Below, one piece after another: positions 1 through 4,982 of a DNA stretch of 6,196 bases (position 1 is its first letter; each line of letters begins with the position of its first letter). Below the pieces are notes generated by a model. That model did no database searches. It saw only the letters and a program-made list of their open reading frames with translations, and was not told the DNA's origin. Both the position numbers and the translations under genes were made by a program. This DNA is from an uncultured Lachnospiraceae bacterium. GTDB taxonomy: Bacteria; Bacillota; Clostridia; Lachnospirales; Lachnospiraceae. The stretch lies in NCBI GenBank assembly GCA_945787485.1, contig CALZHV010000128.1, positions 1 through 6,196 on the forward strand, read 5' to 3'.

Positions 1-8
1 ATGATTTA

Positions 9-30
9 GGCTGTACACCGGTTTTTTATT
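9..30 (+). terminator. possible right half of an upstream gene's terminator
   Basis: GGCTGTACACCGG (9-21) is followed directly by six T residues and then ATTT. This is what the descending arm and U-tract of an intrinsic terminator look like. The matching left arm (CCGGTGTACAGCC) would lie before the window and cannot be seen, so this is an inference from one arm only. Confidence 0.3.
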
Positions 31-55
31 TAAAAATAAAAGATATGACGAAAAT

Positions 56-130
56 AAAAATTCGAAATATGTATAAAATAATTAAAATTGTAAAAATGCA
101 CAAAATAATATTTAATTTTATCGAATTTTT
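56..130. repeat. spaced inverted repeat with 10-bp perfect arms
   Basis: AAAAATTCGA (56-65) and TCGAATTTTT (121-130) are exact reverse complements separated by 55 bp of AT-rich DNA. They could form a long cruciform or RNA stem, or mark two half-sites for a DNA-binding protein upstream of the promoter. The TCGA cores are among the few G/C-containing spots in this stretch. Low sequence complexity makes chance pairing plausible. Confidence 0.3.
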
Positions 131-277
131 GTAAACTATAAATGAAACTTGTAATACAAATTTATAAAAAGATGTTTAAGTATACAATATATTGTAGAAT
201 TTAAAAATTGTTTATACTTTTTTTCTACAAATATAATTAAATTAAATTTTATAATTAAGTAAAAAAAGAAAATGAAT

Positions 278-306
278 TTGACATTTTCACTAAAAAAAAA
301 TAGAAT
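278..306 (+). promoter_or_regulatory. sigma-A type promoter for the EPS operon
   Basis: A perfect -35 hexamer TTGACA (278-283) is followed by a 17-bp spacer (284-300) and the -10 hexamer TAGAAT (301-306, one mismatch to TATAAT). The DNA upstream of the -35 is A/T-tract rich, resembling an UP element. Transcription should begin near 312-314, giving a leader of about 36 nt before the cpsB start codon. This is the best promoter in the window and probably drives the whole cluster. Confidence 0.8.
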
Positions 307-312
307 AGTGTA

Positions 313-322
313 AATGCGCATT
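313..322. promoter_or_regulatory. 10-bp palindrome at the predicted transcription start
   Basis: AATGCGCATT is a perfect palindrome with a GC-rich centre in otherwise A/T-dominated DNA. It sits 6 bp after the -10 hexamer, so it covers the expected +1. A protein bound here would block initiation, so a repressor operator is a reasonable guess. No regulator gene is visible, and a 10-bp palindrome alone is weak evidence. Confidence 0.3.
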
Positions 323-348
323 AAATAAATATAAAATGGGAGTAAAAA

Positions 349-1053
349 ATGGTAATAGATTTTCATTCTCATATATTGCCACGGATAGACGATGGCAGTA
401 AGGATTTGGATACTTCATTGGAGATGCTTTCGCGTTGCAGGGAAAATGGAGTTGATATAATGATTGCAACTCCTCATTTTTATGCGGATGAGCATAGAAT
501 AGAACAATTCCTTGAAAGACGACAGAATGCTTATGAAGACGTAATGAAGGCTTTTAATGGAGATGCTCCGAGGATTTTGCTTGGTGGAGAGGTTGCATAT
601 TTTTCAGGTATGAGTAAATCTGAAAGGATATCAGACCTTACAATACAGGGCACCGATATATTGTTAGTGGAAATGCCGTTTGATACATGGAATGCTTCCG
701 TGATAAAGGATATAAAAGAGCTTATATATAAAGATAAGCTTAAAGTTATGATTGCGCATATAGAAAGATTTACCAGGATTAAGGGTAATAAGCCGTATAT
801 AAAGGAATTGCTTGAGTTACCTGTTATTATTCAGGTAAATGCAGAAGCTATTACGGAGGGAAAACAAAAGAGCGAAATGCTTAAATTGTTTAAAAGAGGA
901 CAGGCACAGGTGCTTGGAAGCGATTGCCATGGCATACATCACAGAGTTCCGAATTTGTGGGAGGCAAGAGATGTAATCGCCGGTAAACTTGGAAGCGAGA
1001 TGCTTTCACAAATTGATGAATTTGGCAGCTTGCTGTTAAATGATATTATATAA
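349..1053 (+). CDS. cpsB: CpsB/YwqE-type PHP-family protein-tyrosine phosphatase
   Basis: The 234-residue product matches the manganese-dependent tyrosine phosphatases that dephosphorylate the BY-kinase CpsD in capsule loci. Visible PHP metal-site motifs are DFHSHILPRIDDGS (residues 4-17; H6, H8, D14/D15), TPHFY with H43, GGEVAYF with E81, VEMPF with E108, AHIERF with H137, and LGSDCHG with D192 and H194. All expected metal ligands therefore seem present, and the length is near the usual 240-255 residues. There is no signal peptide or membrane segment, so it acts in the cytoplasm. The ATG is preceded by GGGAG (338-342) at 6-nt spacing. It is first in the operon, right behind the promoter, with its kinase partner three genes downstream. 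Family assignment is firm; the substrate is inferred from the family and the linked cpsD. Confidence 0.93.
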   Translation: MVIDFHSHILPRIDDGSKDLDTSLEMLSRCRENGVDIMIATPHFYADEHRIEQFLERRQNAYEDVMKAFNGDAPRILLGGEVAYFSGMSKSERISDLTIQGTDILLVEMPFDTWNASVIKDIKELIYKDKLKVMIAHIERFTRIKGNKPYIKELLELPVIIQVNAEAITEGKQKSEMLKLFKRGQAQVLGSDCHGIHHRVPNLWEARDVIAGKLGSEMLSQIDEFGSLLLNDII

Positions 1054-1060
1054 ATATACA

Positions 1061-1069
1061 TGTTATAAT
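1061..1069 (+). promoter_or_regulatory. possible extended -10 internal promoter
   Basis: TGTTATAAT matches the extended -10 consensus TGnTATAAT exactly. It lies just after the cpsB stop codon. A transcript would start near 1076, a few bases before the Shine-Dalgarno sequence of the small membrane protein. No good -35 hexamer is present at 17 bp upstream, and AT-rich spacers give such matches by chance, so this is tentative. Confidence 0.3.
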
Positions 1070-1089
1070 TAACTGATTTGGAGGACATT

Positions 1090-1212
1090 ATGTCGAAGAA
1101 AGCTTCAATAATTATAAGCGCTGTATTGTTTGCAGTGTTAGTTGGATTATTAGTATGCGAACAGATGTGGCCGGAAGCCGGTTCGGATTTTGTATTCAGT
1201 TTATTCGGATAG
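1090..1212 (+). CDS. 40-residue single-pass membrane microprotein, function unknown
   Basis: This short frame begins MSKKASIIIS and ends in VFSLFG. Two lysines (residues 3-4) precede a continuous hydrophobic stretch at about residues 6-23, followed by the polar segment CEQMWPEAGSD. This is the layout of a small single-span membrane protein with its N-terminus probably inside. Support for it being real is a strong GGAGG (1080-1084) placed 5 nt before the ATG, its fit in the otherwise empty 193-bp gap between cpsB and the LCP gene, and co-orientation with both. I do not recognise a family. It lacks the lipobox spacing of a lipoprotein (the only Cys is residue 23, at the end of the hydrophobic stretch, and followed by Glu), though an atypical lipobox cannot be excluded. 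A role in the membrane EPS complex is only an inference from position. Confidence 0.65.
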   Translation: MSKKASIIISAVLFAVLVGLLVCEQMWPEAGSDFVFSLFG

Positions 1213-1246
1213 CAGATATAATCTGAAAAAAATAGGATGATTAGAT

Positions 1247-2260
1247 ATGACACAGATGACGAAACAGGAGAGAATCAGACAGACCAAGAAAAAGATGTTA
1301 ATCGGTGGCTTGGTTTTATTTGCGTTATTATTAGCAGGTTCTGTAGTTACAGCTGTTATTGCTCAGACGAGAAAACACAAGCGTGAGCAGCTTGAACTCG
1401 AGAAGGAGCTTGGTGTAATAGAATATAACGGTGTGAAATATGAGCCAAAACATAATATTGAGACATATCTGTTTATAGGTGTAGATAAATTTGGCAAGGT
1501 TGAGAAAATTGACGAGTTTGGAGATGCCGGGCAATGCGATGTGATTATTGTAATGGTAAGAGATCTTACAGAGGGCACGTACAAGCTGTTAAATATAAAT
1601 AGAAATACGATGGCAGAGGTTGATTCGATTGACATCGATGGAAACATATTAGCTACGACAACGGTTCAGCTTGCGCTTGCACATGCAAGAGGAGACGGTG
1701 TGGAAGGAAGCTGTGAAAACACGGTAAATGCAATATCGAATTTCCTCGGAGGACAAAGAATAGACGGCTATGCAGCGGTAAATATGGATGCATTGACAAT
1801 TATTAATGATGCTGTGGGCGGTGTGACTGTTACATTAAATGAAGATTTCACTCATGTAGACAAGTTTATGAAAAAAGGTGAAACAATCAGGCTTAAAGGT
1901 AAACAGGCGGAAATCTTTGTCAGAAGCCGTATGAATATGGAAGATGGAAGCAATGAAAACCGTATTGAGAGAGAAAATCAATTTATTGATGCATTGATGC
2001 CTTTACTTAAGGAAAAATGTGTGAATGATAACAGTTTTCCGGTTGATGTCTATAACGAGCTTAAGCCTTATATGGTTACCAATATAGGAATGTCAAAGTT
2101 TAGCAAGATTGCCCTGTTAGCAGCTAAAGATAAGGGTGACGGAATGCTTACTCTTGAGGGTGAAAGCAAAGTCGGAGCTGATGGAACAGCTGAGTATTAT
2201 GTAGACGAGGATAATCTTCAGCAAACAATAATTGAAATGTTTTATAAACAATATAAATAG
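1247..2260 (+). CDS. LytR-CpsA-Psr (LCP) family cell-wall glycopolymer ligase
   Basis: The 337-residue product has a basic N-terminus, one membrane anchor (about residues 17-39) and an extracellular LCP domain (about 74-250). LCP landmarks are FIGVD (76-80), the CDVIIVMVRD strand with D98, INRNT with R119, an AHARGDG segment in place of the usual HAYA-GG, the AVGGV turn (189-193), LKGKQAEIFVRSR (216-228; R226, R228), and the NRIEREN segment with R239 and R242. LCP proteins transfer lipid-linked glycopolymers such as teichoic acid or capsule to peptidoglycan; here the likely substrate is the EPS made by this cluster. AGGATG (1234-1239) is 7 nt before the ATG; a second ATG at codon 4 is less well spaced. 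The tail after residue 250 has no domain I recognise. In streptococci the LCP gene (cpsA) precedes cpsB; here it follows it. Confidence 0.9.
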   Translation: MTQMTKQERIRQTKKKMLIGGLVLFALLLAGSVVTAVIAQTRKHKREQLELEKELGVIEYNGVKYEPKHNIETYLFIGVDKFGKVEKIDEFGDAGQCDVIIVMVRDLTEGTYKLLNINRNTMAEVDSIDIDGNILATTTVQLALAHARGDGVEGSCENTVNAISNFLGGQRIDGYAAVNMDALTIINDAVGGVTVTLNEDFTHVDKFMKKGETIRLKGKQAEIFVRSRMNMEDGSNENRIERENQFIDALMPLLKEKCVNDNSFPVDVYNELKPYMVTNIGMSKFSKIALLAAKDKGDGMLTLEGESKVGADGTAEYYVDEDNLQQTIIEMFYKQYK

Positions 2261-2271
2261 AGGAGAAACAG

Positions 2272-3096
2272 ATGAGCACAGAGACTAAAGTACAAAAAAA
2301 TACTAAACAGGATTTATCTGTAATAAACGGCGGTAAGATTGTTGCCGGAAATGATAAAGACGACAAAGAGATTGATTTATTGGATCTTGGATATACTATG
2401 CTTGATAAATGGCATTATCTGTTGCTTGCAGCAATGATTGGTGCCGTGCTTTTAAATGCATTTTCTTATTTCCTTATTAAACCGACATACGAATCAACTT
2501 CAAAGCTCTATATCGTATCGGCATCAGAGGACAGTATAGTTAATTTATCGGACCTTAATATAGGTTCAAGCCTTACATCGGATTACAATGAATTGATGCT
2601 TAGTTATCCGGTGCTTGACCAGATTATTGATAAGCTTGACCTTGATATGTCGTCGGCTGCACTTGCAAGCATGATACAAATTAACAATCCAACGCAGACA
2701 AGAGTGTTACATATTACTGTAACAACTAATGATCCTAAGCTCTCTATGGATATAGCAAATACGATGGCTGAGGTAGCGGTTGACTATTTGCCTAATACAA
2801 TGAGTACAAACGCACCTAATATTGCACAGGTTGCAAGAGAAGCAAATTCAAAGGCTGCACCAAGCTGCATTAAGTATACATTTATCGGAGCTTTGCTTGG
2901 AATTATTGTATGCGGTGCATACATTGTTATTTGTTATATGCTTGATGATACAATTCATACAGCTGAAGATATGGAAAAATATTTTGGTATAGTACCACTT
3001 ACGTCTATACCGGAGAGCGACCAGATAAGACATGACGATCATGATGAAGAAAATGAAAAACGAAGCATTAAGTTCGGGAAAGGTGGCAAGAAATAA
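2272..3096 (+). CDS. cpsC: CpsC/Wzz-type chain-length determinant and kinase adaptor
   Basis: The 274-residue membrane protein has a Wzz fold outline: a cytoplasmic N-terminus of about 47 mostly polar residues, TM1 at about 48-68, an extracellular domain starting with PTYESTSKLYI (71-81), TM2 at about 201-223, and the typical cytoplasmic motif DDTIHTAEDMEKYFGIVPL (225-243). In Gram-positives this protein controls polymer length and activates the separate kinase CpsD. The Pro-rich motif before TM2 is reduced to AAPSC with a single proline (P197). The N-terminal extension and the charged C-terminal tail (251-274, with an HDDHDEENEK stretch and a lysine-rich end) make it longer than the roughly 230 residues of streptococcal CpsC. 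AGGAG (2261-2265) begins directly after the LCP stop codon, 6 nt before the ATG. Its stop codon overlaps the cpsD start, which fits coupled translation of kinase and adaptor. Confidence 0.92.
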   Translation: MSTETKVQKNTKQDLSVINGGKIVAGNDKDDKEIDLLDLGYTMLDKWHYLLLAAMIGAVLLNAFSYFLIKPTYESTSKLYIVSASEDSIVNLSDLNIGSSLTSDYNELMLSYPVLDQIIDKLDLDMSSAALASMIQINNPTQTRVLHITVTTNDPKLSMDIANTMAEVAVDYLPNTMSTNAPNIAQVAREANSKAAPSCIKYTFIGALLGIIVCGAYIVICYMLDDTIHTAEDMEKYFGIVPLTSIPESDQIRHDDHDEENEKRSIKFGKGGKK

Positions 3097-3902
3097 TGAA
3101 GAAGATAGAACTTGAATTACCTGTGCTTCCATATGCGGTAGAGGAAGCAATGAACCGACTTAGAATAAATATTAAGTTTTGTGGAAAAAATACAAGAAGA
3201 ATCCTTATAACAAGCAGTATGCCTAACGAAGGAAAATCTACAGTTTCCATGAATTTATGGAAGATGATGGCTGAAGCCGGATTTAAAACGGTTTTTGTGG
3301 ATGTAGACCTTAGAAAGTCTGTCCTTGTTGACAGACATAATTTTCAAAAACAGGGGGCAGAAGCGGACCTTGGATATTATTTGTCAGGGCTTTCGGAATA
3401 TGAGGATGTCGTGTACGAAACAAATATCGAAAACGGGTATATAGTACCATGTTTCAATTTACTTGAAAATCCATCGGCATTGCTTGAGGATGTAAGATTT
3501 AAAGAATTATTGGATAAGCTTGCTGAGGATTACAGATATATAATTATTGATTCACCACCGCTTGTAAGTGTTGCTGATGGCGCACTTGTAGCTACAATGT
3601 GCGATGGTGCTGTTCTTGTTGTCAGAGCCGGAGAGACATCAAAGAGTCTTATAAAGCAATCTTTTCAACAGCTTGAGCAGGTTAATTGTAAATTGCTTGG
3701 AACAATCCTTAATAGAGTTGAGACATCAGGTAGGGCATACAAAAAGTATTACGGAAAGTACAAGAAAGGCTATGGTTATGGCTATGGCTATGGTTATGGC
3801 TATGGCGCAAAGAAAAAGGATGCTGCTTCTACTGTTAACAACAGTAAAAAATCCGGTGACAAATCGGAGGATGTTTCAGTAAATAAGTCTGATAATAAGT
3901 AG
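3096..3902 (+). CDS. cpsD: CpsD-type bacterial tyrosine kinase (BY-kinase) with YG-repeat tail
   Basis: The 268-residue cytoplasmic kinase has Walker A SSMPNEGKST (40-49, K47), Walker A' VFVDVDLR (66-73, D69 and D71), and Walker B IIIDSPP (149-155, D152). It autophosphorylates a C-terminal tyrosine cluster when activated by CpsC and is reset by CpsB. The cluster here has ten tyrosines: Y215, Y218, Y219, Y222, then six in a strict Tyr-Gly repeat (226-237). About 30 hydrophilic Lys/Ser/Asn/Asp-rich residues follow the tail, whereas many homologues end close to their tyrosines. The N-terminal oligomerisation motif EX2RX2R reads E17-A-M-N20-R21-L-R23, with Asn where the first Arg is expected. The start overlaps the cpsC stop as TAATG, and AGGTGG (3081-3086) inside cpsC serves as the ribosome binding site. 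Length and motifs otherwise match the family well. Confidence 0.95.
   Translation: MKKIELELPVLPYAVEEAMNRLRINIKFCGKNTRRILITSSMPNEGKSTVSMNLWKMMAEAGFKTVFVDVDLRKSVLVDRHNFQKQGAEADLGYYLSGLSEYEDVVYETNIENGYIVPCFNLLENPSALLEDVRFKELLDKLAEDYRYIIIDSPPLVSVADGALVATMCDGAVLVVRAGETSKSLIKQSFQQLEQVNCKLLGTILNRVETSGRAYKKYYGKYKKGYGYGYGYGYGYGAKKKDAASTVNNSKKSGDKSEDVSVNKSDNK
3771..3806 (+). repeat. six-copy hexamer repeat encoding (Tyr-Gly)6
   Basis: Six tandem 6-bp units of TATGGY encode the Tyr-Gly tail of CpsD. The third-base pattern is T, C, C, T, C, C, so the array is also two exact copies of an 18-bp unit. Gain or loss of units by slippage would keep the reading frame and change only the number of phosphorylatable tyrosines. 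Confidence 0.9.
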
Positions 3903-3917
3903 CATCAATTATTTACG

Positions 3918-3955
3918 TATGATTGGTTACCACGTGGCTGGTGGCCTTAATCATA
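3918..3955 (+). other. strong mRNA hairpin between cpsD and the secreted-protein gene
   Basis: TATGATT (3918-3924) pairs with AATCATA (3949-3955), and GGTTACCA (3925-3932) pairs with TGGTGGCC (3939-3946) using two G-U pairs. This gives a 15-bp stem with a two-base TT bulge and a six-base loop (CGTGGC). No U-run follows, so it is not a textbook terminator. It may partly terminate the cps transcript, or act as a processing or stabilising element that gives the downstream gene a different mRNA level. I found no convincing promoter between it and the next start codon. Confidence 0.6.
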
Positions 3956-3962
3956 AATTACA

Positions 3963-3976
3963 TATCAATTTTGATA
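3963..3976. repeat. short inverted repeat upstream of the secreted-protein RBS
   Basis: TATCAA and TTGATA flank a two-base TT centre, giving a 14-bp symmetric site 9 bp before the AGGAGG ribosome binding site of the next gene. It could be a protein-binding half-site pair or a small RNA stem close to the translation start. The sequence is AT-rich and chance symmetry is possible. Confidence 0.3.
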
Positions 3977-4001
3977 AATATAAAAGGAGGGAGATAACAG
4001 A

Positions 4002-4820
4002 ATGAAGAAGTTAAGAAAACTTTTAGCAGTTGTTATGATCGTTGCTATGATGATCCCTGTAACTGCTTTTGCAGCTGAACCATCACAGCAGGCTATTAAC
4101 CTTGCTGAGTGTTCAGTATACGCAAGATCAGCTGTATACAATGGTGAGGTTCAGGTCGCTGAAATCAGAGCTATCGTTGATGGCAAAGTTGTTTCTTTGA
4201 AAAAGGATGTTGACTATACACTTTCTGGCGCAAGAACAGCTCAGAACGTTTCTGATGAGTGTATCTTCTCAATCAATGGTGTTGGTAAGTACACAGGTTC
4301 TGCAACAGTAGCATTCGAAATAGTTCCTGCAAATCTTAAGGATTTCGGTACTGTTACAGCTAAGTCTCTTACTTATACAGGTGAGTCTCAGACATCTCTT
4401 GTAACTGTAAAGGTTGGCTCTAAGGTTCTTTCATCAGCTGATGTTACAATCAAGGGTAATGTGAGAAAAAATGCAGGTACTTACAAGGTATATGCAGCCG
4501 GTAAGGGCAACTATACAGGTGTTATCAACACTACAGTAACTGTTAATAAGGCAAAACCTAATCTTAAGGGACCTTCAGTGCTCAAGGTTGATGCAGCAAA
4601 GGTTAAGAAAGCAGCTCAGAAAGTGGCAATCAAGGTTGGTGCTCCTGAGACTACTACTTATACATACACATCATCAACTAAGAACATAACAGTAAGCAAG
4701 TCTGGTGTTGCAACAGTTGCAAAGGGTACAAAGGCTGGTACATATAAAGTATTAGTTAAGTCAGCAGCTACTCATAACTATACAGCTGGTTCAAAGATTG
4801 TTTACATCGTTGTAAAATAA
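4002..4820 (+). CDS. secreted protein with tandem MBG/Ig-like domains
   Basis: The 272-residue product begins with a Sec signal peptide (MKKLRK, a hydrophobic core, then VTAFA|AEPS with cleavage expected near residue 24-25). The mature part looks like three beta-sandwich units. Units one and two (about 33-109 and 111-185) share the pattern Y-x-G near the start and GxYTG or GNYTG near the end, typical of MBG/YDG-type repeats. The third (about 190-272) has the VSKSGVATVAKGTKAGTYKV signature of a Big_2-like fold. No LPXTG, membrane anchor, catalytic motif or S-layer domain is visible, so it is probably released or held non-covalently. AGGAGG (3985-3990) is 11 nt before the ATG, with an overlapping GGGAG at 8 nt. 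Isoleucine is mainly ATC and Ala/Val often GCT/GTT, unlike the ATA/ATT-rich neighbours, which suggests high expression or a separate origin. A matrix or surface role is inferred only from context. Confidence 0.85.
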   Translation: MKKLRKLLAVVMIVAMMIPVTAFAAEPSQQAINLAECSVYARSAVYNGEVQVAEIRAIVDGKVVSLKKDVDYTLSGARTAQNVSDECIFSINGVGKYTGSATVAFEIVPANLKDFGTVTAKSLTYTGESQTSLVTVKVGSKVLSSADVTIKGNVRKNAGTYKVYAAGKGNYTGVINTTVTVNKAKPNLKGPSVLKVDAAKVKKAAQKVAIKVGAPETTTYTYTSSTKNITVSKSGVATVAKGTKAGTYKVLVKSAATHNYTAGSKIVYIVVK

Positions 4821-4836
4821 TTTAAACCACTTTTAA

Positions 4837-4878
4837 ATCTGATTATGCATCCCAGCCACGAGGGATGCATAGTCGGAT
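4837..4878 (+). terminator. 17-bp stem-loop after the secreted-protein gene
   Basis: ATCTGATTATGCATCCC (4837-4853) pairs with GGGATGCATAGTCGGAT (4862-4878) through 17 continuous pairs, two of them G-U, around the eight-base loop AGCCACGA. It begins 16 bases after the stop codon, where a terminator or 3'-end stabiliser is expected. The tract after it (ATTATATAACC) has no U-run, so termination may be inefficient and some transcription could continue into the dehydratase gene. A smaller inverted repeat (ATTTAAA/TTTAAAT, 4820-4838) adjoins it on the left. Confidence 0.55.
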
Positions 4879-4982
4879 ATTATATAACCAGTTGAAAATA
4901 TAGATGATTTCGCAATGGGGATGCTTAATTATATATCTATGTTATCAATTGGGAATATAGTACTTTTACAGGGGGATAATAT

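Larger units (their letters stand above)
1..348. other. AT-rich non-coding leader of the operon
   Basis: No credible gene lies here. The only long open frame is on the minus strand (136-372); it is a Phe/Ile/Tyr-rich translation of AT-rich DNA that overlaps the start of cpsB. What the region does hold is a possible terminator remnant at the left edge, a spaced inverted repeat at 56-130, long A- and T-tracts, and the promoter and start-site palindrome at its right end. The composition is far more AT-rich than the genes that follow, as expected for a long regulatory leader between operons. Confidence 0.8.

Noticed and set aside
136..372. Minus-strand open frame of 78 codons in the leader
   Set aside because: It is a low-complexity Phe/Ile/Tyr-rich translation of AT-rich DNA, overlaps the cpsB start, and lies across the operon promoter.
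1213..1225. CAGAT-ATA-ATCTG hairpin containing TATAAT before the LCP gene
   Set aside because: The stem is only 5 bp with a three-base loop, and no -35 hexamer stands at the right distance, so I do not call a terminator or promoter.
939..1253. Minus-strand open frame opposite the cpsB 3' end and the microprotein
   Set aside because: It runs antisense to well-supported coding sequence and has no recognisable domain.
3771..3806. CRISPR-like tandem array
   Set aside because: The 6-bp units have no spacers and are codons of the CpsD tail.
3673..3882. Second + strand frame over the CpsD tail (Met-Ala-rich repeat)
   Set aside because: It is only the shifted-frame reading of the TATGGY repeat; the CpsD frame has clear kinase motifs.
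4879..4982. Search for a promoter or riboswitch upstream of the dehydratase gene
   Set aside because: TTGAAA (4892) and TATAGT (4956) are not paired at a workable distance, and no riboswitch core that I know is recognisable.
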